Positions 32,338 to 41,552 are shown, counted from the first letter of the stretch. The stretch is DNA of 64,000 nt from Methylobacterium sp. E-065 (GCF_022829605.1 NZ_JAKSYD010000296.1:98250-162249), one strand, 5' to 3'. Notes: a model not told the origin generated them from the sequence alone. Program-made: numbers and translations.

Positions 32338-33652
32338 GGGCCGTCTCCGGAACCGCCGCGGCTCGGTCGGCGGATCGCCGCGGGCTGGTGAAGCCGGGCT
32401 CCCGCACCTCGATCCGCGGCTGATCGGTGGCGCCGAGAATGGGCGGGAAGGCCGCCCCGGCGGCCACGGCGTCGGCATAGGCGGGCAGCCAGCGCGCCTG
32501 ATCGAAGGAGAGGGCGGCGACCGTACGCCCGGCCCGGCCGTAGACGGCGAGGAACCGGCCCGAGGCCCGCGATCCCTGGACGACCGCCAGGGCATCCGCC
32601 CCCGCGGTCAGGCCGACGAGCTTGATGTTGAGGCCGAACTGGCTCGACCAGAAGGACGGCAGGTGCGCGTAGGGGACTTGGCCCGCCGCCGGAGCGCACA
32701 TGTTCGCGGCCGCGTGGCGGGCCTGATCCACCGCGTTGCCCCAGTGCTCGATGCTGCCAAGGCGGCCGCCGGTGAGCGGGTTCGGCCAGCGCGCGACGTC
32801 GCCGGCCGCGTAGATGTCGGGATCGGGCGCCCCCGCCATGGTCATGGCGCGGCAGGCCGCATCGCAGGTCAGGCCGCCCGCATCGGCGACGAGGCCGGCC
32901 GCGGCGAGCCAGCTCGTATCCCGCGTCGCGCCGAGGGCGACGATGACGAGATCCGCCGCGATGACCGCGCCGACCGGCAGGTGGGCGCGCCGTACCTGTC
33001 CCGCCTCGCCGGAGAGGGCCTCCACCTTGGTGTCCGGGCGGAGATCCACGCCGGACGCCCGCATCCGTTCGGCCAGCGTCGCCCCGATCACGGTGCCGAG
33101 CAGACGGGCGAGCGGCGTCGGGTTGGGATCGACGAGGGTCACCGCCAGGCCGAGGTCGCGGCAGCAGGAGGCCGCCTCGCAGCCGATCAGACCGGCGCCG
33201 ACGATCAGGACCCGGCTCGGCCGACGCGCGAGGGCGCTCCGCAGGGCGCGGGCATCCTCCAGGGTCCGCATCGTGAAGATCCCGGCGAGTCCGGCGCCCG
33301 CTCCGGGCCATGGCCGCGCCCGGGCGCCGGTGGCGATCAGGAGTTTTTCGTAAGGCAGCGCCGCGCCGTCGGCGAGGCGCAGCACCCGGCGTTCCCGATC
33401 GAGGGCGATCGCCGGCTGGCCGAGCCGCCACTGCGCCCGCAGACGAGTCAGCCGCGGAAGCGCGGTCGCCTCGGGGGGAAGCTCGCCCGCAAGGACGTGC
33501 TTGGACAAAGGCGGCCGGTCGTAGGGCTGGTGCGGCTCGTCACCGACCAGAGTGAGGGGCCCGTCATAGCCGCCGTCCCGCAGCGCCTCAGCCCCGCGCA
33601 GCCCGGCCAGGGAGGCGCCCACCACGACGATGCCCGGTCGCTGCCCGTCCAT
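32330..33652 (-). CDS. FAD-dependent ferredoxin reductase
   Basis: This 440-residue reductase of the putidaredoxin-reductase/rubredoxin-reductase type has an N-terminal FAD dinucleotide motif (VVVGASLAGLRGAEAL), a second Rossmann motif for NAD(P)H (LIVGAGLIGCEAA), the FAD-contacting ATGAR and a C-terminal reductase domain. It transfers electrons from NADH to the small ferredoxin encoded immediately upstream. ATG 33652 overlaps the ferredoxin stop by one base; a GTG at 33655 is possible. It overlaps the P450 gene by eight bases. Confidence 0.93.
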   Translation of the reverse strand: MDGQRPGIVVVGASLAGLRGAEALRDGGYDGPLTLVGDEPHQPYDRPPLSKHVLAGELPPEATALPRLTRLRAQWRLGQPAIALDRERRVLRLADGAALPYEKLLIATGARARPWPGAGAGLAGIFTMRTLEDARALRSALARRPSRVLIVGAGLIGCEAASCCRDLGLAVTLVDPNPTPLARLLGTVIGATLAERMRASGVDLRPDTKVEALSGEAGQVRRAHLPVGAVIAADLVIVALGATRDTSWLAAAGLVADAGGLTCDAACRAMTMAGAPDPDIYAAGDVARWPNPLTGGRLGSIEHWGNAVDQARHAAANMCAPAAGQVPYAHLPSFWSSQFGLNIKLVGLTAGADALAVVQGSRASGRFLAVYGRAGRTVAALSFDQARWLPAYADAVAAGAAFPPILGATDQPRIEVREPGFTSPRRSADRAAAVPETAHV

Positions 33653-33867
33653 CACGGTTCGTCATCCTCGGCGAGCCCGGCGGGTTCGACCGCGATCGCC
33701 CGGACCGGGCAGGCCTGCTGCGCCCGCTCGATCTGCGACCGCTTCGCCTCCGGCGGCGCCGGATCGTAGAACAGGATCTCGTGACCGCGCACCTCGAAAT
33801 ATTCCGGGGCGGCGTAACAGCATTGGGCGTAGCCCTGGCACCGGTTGAGATCGACGACGACACGCAT
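33652..33867 (-). CDS. P450-type ferredoxin, [3Fe-4S]
   Basis: This 71-residue ferredoxin has C10, C16 (NRCQGYAQC) and C53 (QQACPVRAI), the three-ligand pattern of [3Fe-4S] ferredoxins that serve bacterial P450s. The extra C17 and the lack of a fourth ligand at the usual spacing fit this type. It is the first gene of the ferredoxin-reductase-P450 operon. Promoter sequence should lie in 33868-33900. Confidence 0.9.
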   Translation of the reverse strand: MRVVVDLNRCQGYAQCCYAAPEYFEVRGHEILFYDPAPPEAKRSQIERAQQACPVRAIAVEPAGLAEDDEP

Positions 33868-34366
33868 TCACGCCCTCCGTAGAGATGTGCGGCTCGTATT
33901 CAGGCGCTCAAGACGGACTGAGTGTAGCGCCTCGCAGGCGCGGCGGTAACCGAGTCCGAACGTCGTCGTGCAGTGCGATCACGCGGAACCGGGAACGTCA
34001 GGTTCGGCCGTCGCCCCGCCAGGCGAGGCGGGCCGGCCAAGCCGCGGCCCGGAAGCGCAAAACCGACGGCGCCGCCCGATATCTGACGCGCGCCGCTTTC
34101 CTCGGAGCGCGTCGATCGCAGCCGCGGGACGAACGGGTCCGCCCGTCCCAGGCCGCACCGCGATCGCGCACCGCCCGGTCGGGTCGATCTCGCCGAGCAG
34201 GCGCCCCCAGGGATCGTCACCAGATCGGCGCAGGTCCACGCTCGGCGAGCCGTCGTGTGCGCAGCCTCACCAACCGAAGCCATGAGCGACCTTGACCCGA
34301 TACATGACGACCATCATTCTCATTTATCATGACGACTGTCATGTATGACAAGCAGGATCCTCGACC
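33868..34366. other. Intergenic region between P450 operon and SDR gene
   Basis: About 500 bases between divergent transcription units. Reading frames here (for example 33900-34283 minus) look like antisense noise: Arg/Pro-rich and without a start signal. The only clear structure is the repeated palindromic motif at 34300-34346. Nothing else is seen. Confidence 0.5.
34300..34346. promoter_or_regulatory. Repeated palindromic operator before the SDR gene
   Basis: A perfect inverted repeat CATGAC-GACT-GTCATG lies at 34328-34343. An upstream copy of the motif (ATACATGACGAC at 34300-34311) forms a wider 9-base inverted repeat with GTCATGTAT at 34338-34346, and ATGACGAC is also directly repeated. 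The site ends 20 bases before the SDR ATG. It looks like a TetR-type operator; the TetR gene at 35634-36182 is the nearest candidate regulator. Confidence 0.65.
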
Positions 34367-35155
34367 ATGAGTGACACGTCCGCCGTCCTGATCACCGGTG
34401 CGTCCTCCGGCATCGGTGCCACCTATGCCGATCGGTTTGCCCGCCGCGGCCACGACCTCGTCCTGGTCGCCCGGGACGCCGCGCGTCTCGCGACGCTGGC
34501 CGAACGGCTCCGGTCCGAGACGGGCGTCGCCGTCGACGTGCTCCCCGGCGATCTCACGGCCGAGGCCGACCTCGTGCGGATCGAGGCGCGGCTCCGGGAC
34601 GACGCGCGCATCGGCGTGCTGGTGAACAATGCCGGCGCGGCCGGGCAGGGGGGCTTCCTCGATCAGGATCCTGGGGCGGCGGCGGCGCTCATCGCGCTCA
34701 ACGTCACCGCGCCGACCCGCCTCGCCAGCGCCGTCGCGCCGCGCTTCGCGCAGGCGGGGTCGGGGGTGATCGTGAATATCGGCTCCGTCGTCGGCCTCGC
34801 CCCCGAGTTCGGCATGGCCGTGTACGGGGCGACCAAATCCTACATGCTGTCCCTGAGCCAGGGCCTGCAACGCGAGCTCGGTCCGAAAGGGGTCTACGTC
34901 CAGGCCGTCCTGCCGGCGGCGACCCGGACCGAGATTTGGGAGCGCTCCGGGCGGGACGTGAACACGCTTCAAGGCGTGATGGAGGTCGGCGAACTCGTCG
35001 ATGCGGCACTCCAGGGCTTCGACCGCCGCGAGGATGTGACGATCCCGCCCCTGCCCGATGCCGGCCAATGGCAAGCGTTCGAGGCTGCGCGGATCGCGAT
35101 GGTCCCGAACTTCGCGCAGTCCCACGCCGCGGAGCGTTACCGCGCCTCGGCCTGA
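34367..35155 (+). CDS. Short-chain dehydrogenase/reductase
   Basis: This 262-residue classical SDR has the cofactor motif TGASSGIG (10-17), NNAG (87-90), and the catalytic S140, Y153 and K157 (YGATK). An Arg after strand 2 (VARDAAR) suggests NADP(H). The substrate is unknown. It is a single-gene unit behind a palindromic operator, and an inverted repeat follows the stop by 60 bases. It may answer to the TetR protein encoded convergently at 35634. Confidence 0.9.
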   Translation: MSDTSAVLITGASSGIGATYADRFARRGHDLVLVARDAARLATLAERLRSETGVAVDVLPGDLTAEADLVRIEARLRDDARIGVLVNNAGAAGQGGFLDQDPGAAAALIALNVTAPTRLASAVAPRFAQAGSGVIVNIGSVVGLAPEFGMAVYGATKSYMLSLSQGLQRELGPKGVYVQAVLPAATRTEIWERSGRDVNTLQGVMEVGELVDAALQGFDRREDVTIPPLPDAGQWQAFEAARIAMVPNFAQSHAAERYRASA

Positions 35156-35214
35156 TACCGAGTCGAACCCCGTCCAGGTCGCTTCACGTCGCGACATCTG
35201 CCTATCCGGTCCCC

Positions 35215-35256
35215 GGCCCGCCCGTCGATCCCATCTGGTGGACCGGCGGGCGGGCC
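35215..35256. terminator. Inverted repeat after the SDR gene
   Basis: The 10-base arms GGCCCGCCCG and CGGGCGGGCC are perfect and separated by 22 bases. There is no T-run. It is positioned to end SDR transcription, but the mechanism is uncertain. Confidence 0.4.
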
Positions 35257-35633
35257 GTTATCGATGCGCAGGGTTGGGGGCCGCCGAGCGGACCCGTCGC
35301 CGATGCCCTTCGACACCGACCTCAACCCTAAGTCGGCGCGTCGCCGCGTCGTGGCATGGTCCGATTCCCCCGTCGTGGCGATGGGCAGTCCGCGCCTCGG
35401 CGGTCTCGACTGCCTGCGGATGATGTGCCCTCTCCGCCGCTGATCGCCCTGCTCGGCATCGACCGCGTCTCGGCCGAGACCGGCCGGGCGCTCACGTCTC
35501 GCCTCGACCGCACGATGGGCTGGGCCGGGCCTCCCGCACGGCCCCTCGGTCGCCGCGACGACAACGCCGCCGGCCTTGCTCGGCGCGCTAGGGTAGGCCT
35601 AACGCGGGCGGACAGGCGGGGCCCGCCGCCCCG
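35257..35633. other. Gene-free stretch between SDR and TetR genes
   Basis: About 380 bases between two convergent genes. Frames through it give only Arg/Pro/Ala-rich translations without ribosome-binding sequences. No repeat shared with other parts of the window was recognised. Confidence 0.4.
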
Positions 35634-36182
35634 TCACTGTGCTGCCGACTCGGTGGCCGCTTCGAGCAACGCCTTCGCCAGCGCCTCGTCGTCGACGGCA
35701 CGCGCCAGGACGACGGCCCCGACCAGCGTCGCCAGGGTCGCCAGGGTCTGCTGCTGGCGCCGCTCCTTGGCGGCCCGGGGCGTCAGGCTCGCCAGGGCGG
35801 CCGCTAGGTCCCGGACGCCGTCGGTGAACCGGGCCCGGACGGGGCTACCGATCGGCTCCCGTGCGACGTCGTTCGCCAGGGCCGCGAGCGGACAGCCTTT
35901 GCCGGGCGTCTGGACGTGCCCGAGGGACAGGTAGTTCGCGAGGAGGTCATCCAGACCTCCGAGGCGCTCCTTCGAGCCCGCCCGCGCGATGTCGAACGCC
36001 TCGGCTGCCAGGGCCTCCTTGTTGGCGAACTGGCCGTAGAACCCGCCATGGGTCAGGCCGGCGGCGGCCATGATGTCGGCGACGCCGACCCCGTGCAATC
36101 CGCGTTCGCGGAACAGGGCCGCCGCCACCTCGACCACCCGCTGCCGGTTCAGTCTGGCCTGTTCCTGGGAGACGCGGGGCAT
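35634..36182 (-). CDS. TetR/AcrR-family transcriptional regulator
   Basis: This 182-residue regulator has an N-terminal TetR helix-turn-helix (RVVEVAAALFRERGLHGVGV, DIMAAAGLTHGGFYGQFANKEAL) and a C-terminal ligand domain of the TetR_C type that carries GKGCPLAALANDV. It is probably a repressor released by a small molecule. Candidate targets are the SDR promoter with its palindromic operator and the RND efflux genes. The intergenic 75 bases before it contain an AT-rich GATATATAGATG segment that could be its promoter. Confidence 0.9.
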   Translation of the reverse strand: MPRVSQEQARLNRQRVVEVAAALFRERGLHGVGVADIMAAAGLTHGGFYGQFANKEALAAEAFDIARAGSKERLGGLDDLLANYLSLGHVQTPGKGCPLAALANDVAREPIGSPVRARFTDGVRDLAAALASLTPRAAKERRQQQTLATLATLVGAVVLARAVDDEALAKALLEAATESAAQ

Positions 36183-36256
36183 CGCCTGATCCTTCGAGAC
36201 GACCTGATATATAGATGCGCGGCGTCATTTAACAGGAGGCCGCGCCGACCGTGCCG

Positions 36257-39200
36257 TCAGTGGGCGAGGCCGGCCGGCGTGCCCGCCGCGGCGGCGACCG
36301 CCCCCGGGCGAGGCGCGCGCGCAACCCGGAACCACAGGGCGTAGAGGGCCGGCAGGAACAGCAGGGTCAGCAGGGTCCCGACCCCGACGCCGCCGATCAG
36401 CACGTAGGCCAGCGCGCCCCAGAACACCGAGTGGGTGAGCGGGATGAAGGCCAGCATCGCGGCGGCCGCCGTCAGGATCACCGGACGGGCCCGGCGCACC
36501 GTCGATTCGACGATGGCCTCGTAGTCCGACAGGCCCGCCGCGCGGTCGTGGTGGATCTGGTCCACCAAAATCAGCGTGTTGCGCATCAGGATGCCCGAGA
36601 GCGCGATCAGGCCCAGGATCGCGTTGAAGCCGAAGGGCTGGTGGAAGATCAGCAGGGTCGGGACGGCGCCGACGAGGCCGAGCGGCGCGGTCGCGAACAC
36701 CATGAACATGGTGGTGAACGAGCGCACCTGCAGCATGATGACCGTCAGCGTCACGATCAGCATCAGCGGGAAGACCGCCACGAGCGCGTTCATCGCCTTG
36801 GCGCTCTCCTCCACCGCGCCAGCCGTGTCGATCCGGTAGCCGGGCGGCAGCTTCGCCTTGATGGCGTCGAGCAGGGGGACGATCTGCGCGTGGACGTCCG
36901 GCGGCTGCTTGCCGTCGAGCACGTCACCCTGCACGCGGATATAGGTCTCGCGGTTGTAGCGCTTGAGCACCGCGTCCTCGGTGCGGCTCTCCAGGTGGGC
37001 GACCTGCGAGACCGGGACTTGCCGCCCGTCATGCGTGGTCAGGGTCAGGTCGCCGATGTCGCCCAGCGAGCGGCGCTCGGGGCCGGGGCTGCGCAGCAGC
37101 ACGTCGACGGTGCGCAGGTTCTCGCGGACCTGCGTCGCCGGCGTGCCGTTGAGGTAGCTCTGCAACTGCTGGCCGGCCTCCTTGGGCGTCAGGCCGATCA
37201 GGCGCAGCCGCTCCTGGTCGAGGGCGAGGTGCAGGGACGGCGTCTTGTCGCCCCAGTCGAGGTGGACGAGGCGCATGTTGGGATTGGCCATCATGACGTC
37301 ACGGACCTCCTCGGCGAGGCCGTGGATCACCGCGGGGTCGGGTCCCACCACCCGGAACGCGACGGGGAAGCGGATCGGCGGCCCGAACACGATCTGCAGC
37401 ACGCGCACCCGCGCCTCGGGGAAGAGCCCGTCGCTCACCAGCTTGCGCAGCTTGATCCGGAGCGCGTCACGCGCAGCCGCATCGGGGGTCTGGACCACGA
37501 TCTGCGCGAAGGCGGGGTCGGGCAGTTCCGGGTCGAAGGACAGCACGAAGCGCGGCATGCCCTGGCCGATATAGCTCGTGATCTCGCGCGCCTCCGGCAG
37601 TTGCCGGACGGCCGCCTCGACCTTCTTGACGCTCGCCTCGGTCGCCGCGAAGGCCGAACCGGTCGGCAGCGTCACCTCGACGATGAGTTCGGGGCGCTCC
37701 GAATTCGGGAAGAACTGCTTCTCGACCTTGCCCATGCCGACGACGGCGAGGGCGAACAGCCCGATTGTGATCCCGGCCGCCAGCCACTTGTGGTCGACGG
37801 AGGCGCGCACCACGCGGCGCAGGCGCTGATAGTTCTTCGTGGCGTAGATCGCCGCGTGACCGCCCGCGACCGTCTTGATGTTCGGCAGGAGCTTGACGCC
37901 GAGATAGGGCGTGAAGGTCACGGCCACGATCCACGAGATGATCAGCGAGAAGCCGACCACCCAGAAGATGTTGCCGGCATATTCGCCCGCCGTGGAGGCC
38001 GCGAACCCGACCGGCAGGAACCCCGCGATGGTGACGAGGGTGCCGGTCAGCATCGGCGCCGCGGTGGCGCTCCAGGCATGGGTGGCCGCCTCGACGCGGT
38101 CGACGCCCTCTTCCATGCGCACCACCATCATCTCGATGGCGATGATCGCATCGTCCACGAGCAGGCCGAGCGAGATGATCAGGGCGCCGAGCGTGATGCG
38201 GTCGAAGTCGCGCCCGGTGACCATCATCACCACGAACACCGCCGCGAGCGTGATCGGGACCGCGAGCGCCACCACGATGCCGACCCGGAAGCCCAAAGCC
38301 ACGAGGCTGACGACGATCACCACCGAGAGGGCGGTGAAGAACTTGACCATGAACTCGTGGATGGCGTCGTCGATCACCTTCGCCTGGTCGGTGATCTTGG
38401 TGAAGGTGATGCCGGTGGGCAGCGCGTGGTGGATCGCCACCTCCTCGGCGTTGAGCGCTTCGCCCAGCGCCAGGCCGTTGAAGCCCGGCTTCATCACGAG
38501 GCCCAACATCAGCGCCGGCTCGCCGTCGTTGCGGATCGCGAAGACCTTCGGGTCCTCGTAGCCGCGCTTCACGTCGGCGATGTCGCCGAGCTTGAGGCTG
38601 CGGTCCCCGACCGCCACCGGCAGGTTTCGGATCGCGTCGAGTCCGTCGATGGCGCCGTCCAGGCGCAGGTAGACCCGCGGGCCGTCGGCCTCCACGAAGC
38701 CGGCCGGCGTCACGTCGTTCTGGTTGGCCAAGGCCGCCAGCAACTGCTGGCCGGTGACGCCGAGCGTGGCGAGGCGCTGGTAGGAGACCTCGACGAAGAT
38801 CTTCTGGGCCTGCTCGCCCAGGATGTTGATCTTCTCGACGCCGGCGACGCGCAGGAGGCGCTGGCGCAGATCCTCGGCGCGCAGCACGAGGTGCCGGTGC
38901 GGCAGGCCCTGCGCCTGGAGCGCGTAAAGCGCGAAGTAGACGTCCGAGAACTCATCGTTGAACAGCGGGCCGAGCACGCCGCGGGGCAGGGTGGAGGCCT
39001 GGTCGGAGAGCTTCTTGCGGGCTTGGTAGAACTGCTCCTGCAGCCTGGCCGGCGGCATGCTGTCCTTGAAGTAGACCTTCATCAGCATGATGCCGGGCCG
39101 GACCGTGGTCTCGACCCGGTCGTAGTGGACGAGTTCCTGCAGGCGCTTCTCCAGCGGGTCAGCGACCTGCCGCTGGATCTCCGAGGTGGTCGCGCCGGGC

Positions 39201-39361
39201 CACGCGGCGGAGACCGCCATCGTCTTGACGGTGAAGGCGGGATCCTCGGCGCGGCCGAGCTTCTGGAAGGCGAAGAATCCGGCGGCGGTCACCGCGATGA
39301 TCAGGAAGAGCGTGACGGCCCGCTCCCGGACCGCCAGGGCGGAGAGATTGAAACCGCTCAT
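36257..39361 (-). CDS. RND-family efflux permease
   Basis: This 1034-residue inner-membrane transporter of the AcrB/MexB-like resistance-nodulation-division family has about twelve membrane segments with two large periplasmic loops. The proton-relay aspartates in TM4 are present (LGLLVDDAIIAIEMM), and the repeat architecture is complete. Together with the adaptor encoded upstream it should export drugs, solvents or other amphiphiles; the substrate group is not predictable. The start overlaps the adaptor stop by four bases (ATGA). No outer-membrane channel gene is present, so a TolC-like protein from elsewhere must be used. Confidence 0.94.
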   Translation of the reverse strand: MSGFNLSALAVRERAVTLFLIIAVTAAGFFAFQKLGRAEDPAFTVKTMAVSAAWPGATTSEIQRQVADPLEKRLQELVHYDRVETTVRPGIMLMKVYFKDSMPPARLQEQFYQARKKLSDQASTLPRGVLGPLFNDEFSDVYFALYALQAQGLPHRHLVLRAEDLRQRLLRVAGVEKINILGEQAQKIFVEVSYQRLATLGVTGQQLLAALANQNDVTPAGFVEADGPRVYLRLDGAIDGLDAIRNLPVAVGDRSLKLGDIADVKRGYEDPKVFAIRNDGEPALMLGLVMKPGFNGLALGEALNAEEVAIHHALPTGITFTKITDQAKVIDDAIHEFMVKFFTALSVVIVVSLVALGFRVGIVVALAVPITLAAVFVVMMVTGRDFDRITLGALIISLGLLVDDAIIAIEMMVVRMEEGVDRVEAATHAWSATAAPMLTGTLVTIAGFLPVGFAASTAGEYAGNIFWVVGFSLIISWIVAVTFTPYLGVKLLPNIKTVAGGHAAIYATKNYQRLRRVVRASVDHKWLAAGITIGLFALAVVGMGKVEKQFFPNSERPELIVEVTLPTGSAFAATEASVKKVEAAVRQLPEAREITSYIGQGMPRFVLSFDPELPDPAFAQIVVQTPDAAARDALRIKLRKLVSDGLFPEARVRVLQIVFGPPIRFPVAFRVVGPDPAVIHGLAEEVRDVMMANPNMRLVHLDWGDKTPSLHLALDQERLRLIGLTPKEAGQQLQSYLNGTPATQVRENLRTVDVLLRSPGPERRSLGDIGDLTLTTHDGRQVPVSQVAHLESRTEDAVLKRYNRETYIRVQGDVLDGKQPPDVHAQIVPLLDAIKAKLPPGYRIDTAGAVEESAKAMNALVAVFPLMLIVTLTVIMLQVRSFTTMFMVFATAPLGLVGAVPTLLIFHQPFGFNAILGLIALSGILMRNTLILVDQIHHDRAAGLSDYEAIVESTVRRARPVILTAAAAMLAFIPLTHSVFWGALAYVLIGGVGVGTLLTLLFLPALYALWFRVARAPRPGAVAAAAGTPAGLAH

Positions 39362-40443
39362 CGGACGACTCCCGTCAGGCTGGAGGGCGCCTGCCGCACC
39401 GTCTGGCCGGCCTTCAGGAGGTGAGCGCCGAGCGCCACGATCCGGTCGCCGGGGGCGAGGCCGGTGACGATTTCGGCCCCCTCCTCGGACATGCGGCCCA
39501 ATGAGACCGGCTGGGCGCTGACGGTCTGCGTCTCGGCATCGTATCGCCAGACCGCCGTGCCGTGCCCGACGTCGAACAGGGCCCCGAGCGGGACGTCGAC
39601 CGACGCCGTGCGCCCGGCCTCCGCCGGCTTGAGCCGGAGCGTCACGGTCGCCCCGAGCGGCGCATCCTCGCCCCCGCCCGACAGGATGTAGCGCGCCCGG
39701 TAGGTGCGCGTGGCCGGATCGGCGGTGGCGTACAACTCTCGCAGCCGGGCCGGATAGGTGGTCTCGCCCTCAGCGTAAAGCGTCGCCGAGGCCGCCCCCG
39801 TGGCCAGCCGCCGGCTCGCCTCGGGCAGGAACACCTCGGCCTCGCGGGCGCCGTCCCGGGCCAATTTGACGACGGTCTGCCCGGCGGCCACCACCTGTCC
39901 CGGTTCGGTCGGCACCTCCATCACGACGCCGTCGGCATCGGCCTGGAGCTCGGAATAGCCGGCTTGGTTCGCCACTTGGCTCGCCTGCGCCTCGGCGTTG
40001 GCGAACTGGGCGATGGCGGCGTCCGCGGCGGCCTTGTTCTGGTCGTAGGTCTGCTTCGAGGTCCAGCCGTCACCGACGAGCTTGCGGCTGCGCTCATCGT
40101 CGGCTTTGGCCTTGATCATCTGCGCCCGGGCCGCCTCGACCGAGGCCCGCGCCGCGTTGAGCGCCAGGGTGAAGTCCGTCCGGTCGAGGCGCATCAGCGG
40201 CTGACCCAGGCGCACGTGGTCGCCCGGATCGACGAGGCGCTCGAAGATCTTGCCGCCGACCCGGAAGCCGAGGTTGCTCTCGGTGCGGGCCCGGATGACG
40301 CCGGTGTAACGCGCGATACCGGCCGTCGCCGGGGCGACCGCGACCGTCTGCACCAGCGGCGGCTCCGGTGGCACGGCAGTCTCGGCCGGCGAGCATGCCG
40401 CGAGAGCCAATGCAGGAAGCCCGAGCACCCATCTCGCGAACAT
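39358..40443 (-). CDS. RND efflux periplasmic adaptor lipoprotein
   Basis: This 361-residue membrane-fusion protein has a lipoprotein signal with lipobox LAAC (ALALAACSP). The barrel-sandwich/lipoyl and hairpin domains follow: LGFRVGGKIFERLVDPGDHVRLGQPLMRLD, then the coiled-coil hairpin, YSELQADADGVVMEVPTEPGQVV, and a beta-barrel. It links the permease to an outer-membrane channel. It is first in the operon, with a short palindrome in its promoter region. Confidence 0.93.
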   Translation of the reverse strand: MFARWVLGLPALALAACSPAETAVPPEPPLVQTVAVAPATAGIARYTGVIRARTESNLGFRVGGKIFERLVDPGDHVRLGQPLMRLDRTDFTLALNAARASVEAARAQMIKAKADDERSRKLVGDGWTSKQTYDQNKAAADAAIAQFANAEAQASQVANQAGYSELQADADGVVMEVPTEPGQVVAAGQTVVKLARDGAREAEVFLPEASRRLATGAASATLYAEGETTYPARLRELYATADPATRTYRARYILSGGGEDAPLGATVTLRLKPAEAGRTASVDVPLGALFDVGHGTAVWRYDAETQTVSAQPVSLGRMSEEGAEIVTGLAPGDRIVALGAHLLKAGQTVRQAPSSLTGVVR

Positions 40444-40470
40444 CGCTCGCCTCTTCGGTCAGCGCTTAAA

Positions 40471-40483
40471 TATGATGCTCATA
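40471..40483. promoter_or_regulatory. Short palindrome upstream of the RND operon
   Basis: TATGA-TGC-TCATA lies in an AT-rich stretch 28 bases before the adaptor start codon. It is suitably placed to be an operator for a local regulator, but is too short to be sure. Confidence 0.35.
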
Positions 40484-40499
40484 ATCTATATGGCCGGGT

Positions 40500-40860
40500 C
40501 CGTTCGGTCAACGATCTCCCCCGACGGCTGTGCGGCGTCGCACGGAGGCGCGCGGCTTCCGGAGGACGAAAGCGGTCAGACCCTGTCATTCTCTGGCGGT
40601 CGGACGTGGGGATTCGGGACGCCGGGCGGCGCGCTTCAGAGCGAAACCGGGCGATCAGCCCGCCGTGCTCGTCCGCGATGCGGTCGCGACCGTGCGCTTT
40701 GCGGACGGAGGGCTTGGACGCCTTCGGGTGGCGGCGTGCGGAGCGGGCGTACGAGCGAGGTCCAGGCTGACGGGCGGCGCCCGGGTCGCGGGTCGGGAAC
40801 CGCCTCCGGAACCGGAACTTGCCCTGACGCACCGACCTGCCGTCGGGCGAGGAGGCCGCC
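40500..40860. other. Gene-poor stretch after the RND promoter
   Basis: About 360 bases. Long open frames on both strands here are Arg-rich with no start signals and appear to be chance openings in GC-rich DNA. No recognisable gene, RNA or repeat. Confidence 0.4.
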
Positions 40861-41070
40861 ATGTCGATCGACACCGAGAAGCACCATGCGTTGCTCAGCG
40901 CGCTGAAAGCGGCGCAGGGCAAGGGCGACGGCTCCTTCGAACAAGCCGTCACCGATGCCTTCGAGCACGTCTTCGAGCATTTGGGCCACCTGAACAGCCA
41001 TGTCTCGCTCGGCGGCCCCGACGGCGACGACCGCCATCTGAAACCGGGCGAGTCACCGACCCTGCGATAA
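40861..41070 (+). CDS. Hypothetical protein, 69 residues
   Basis: This small acidic His-rich protein (SFEQAVTDAFEHVFEHLGHLNSH) is probably helical in the first 45 residues, followed by a charged tail. GAGGAGG lies before the ATG at 40861, which supports translation. No family is recognised. It stands alone; the next 190 bases to the ParA fragment hold nothing clear. Confidence 0.55.
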   Translation: MSIDTEKHHALLSALKAAQGKGDGSFEQAVTDAFEHVFEHLGHLNSHVSLGGPDGDDRHLKPGESPTLR

Positions 41071-41264
41071 ACCGACCCGTGCGGTCGGTCCGGTTCGGGA
41101 TCTGACAGCGGAGCCCGAAGACCGGATCCCGGCGGATGCAGCGGGACTTCGAGCGCCGTCACCGCGCAGGCGGACCCCAGTCGCCCAGATGTGATGGAGT
41201 GGCTCGGCCACCATCTCGGCGACCACGTCAGGCGCGGTCAGATCCCGCTCGGGACGGCAAGGCT

Positions 41265-41552
41265 TCACGCAATTGTCGATGGAGTCGAGGTCGGAGCGGA
41301 TGTCATCCGCATCGTCGGCGCCGAGGGAAGCCGGGAAACCGCCTTGGCCGGCACGAGCCGGGCGGGCTTCCTAGAAACCACGTCCGGCGGATCATCGCCG
41401 CGTTCGTCTGCCCACTCGGCCACCGTCGCCTGAGGGTCCAGGTCCACGATCGCAACACGGAGGCCATCCTGGATAGCTGCGACCGCTAAGTGGGCCGTCA
41501 GAGTGCTTTTCCCGCTACCGCCCTTACGAGCGGCCATGGCGACAATCTTCAT
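41265..41552 (-). pseudogene. ParA/MinD-type ATPase, truncated
   Basis: The first 60 residues are a good ParA start: the deviant Walker A KGGSGKST, then TAHLAVAAIQDGLRVAIVDLDPQ with the Walker A' aspartates, and WADERGDDPP. After VVSRKPARL the reading becomes Ser/Thr/Pro-rich and stops at 95 residues, where ParA proteins of this type have about 210. The gene is therefore a broken 5' fragment and probably a relic of a plasmid or island partition gene. Confidence 0.75.

Noticed and set aside
33900..34283. Minus-strand 127-residue frame between the ferredoxin and SDR genes
   Set aside because: Ala/Arg/Gly-rich with no motif or start signal; chance opening in GC-rich DNA.
36251..39424. 1057-residue plus-strand frame opposite the RND permease
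   Set aside because: The translation is dominated by Asp/Arg/His/Gln repeats, as expected for the antisense of a membrane protein gene.
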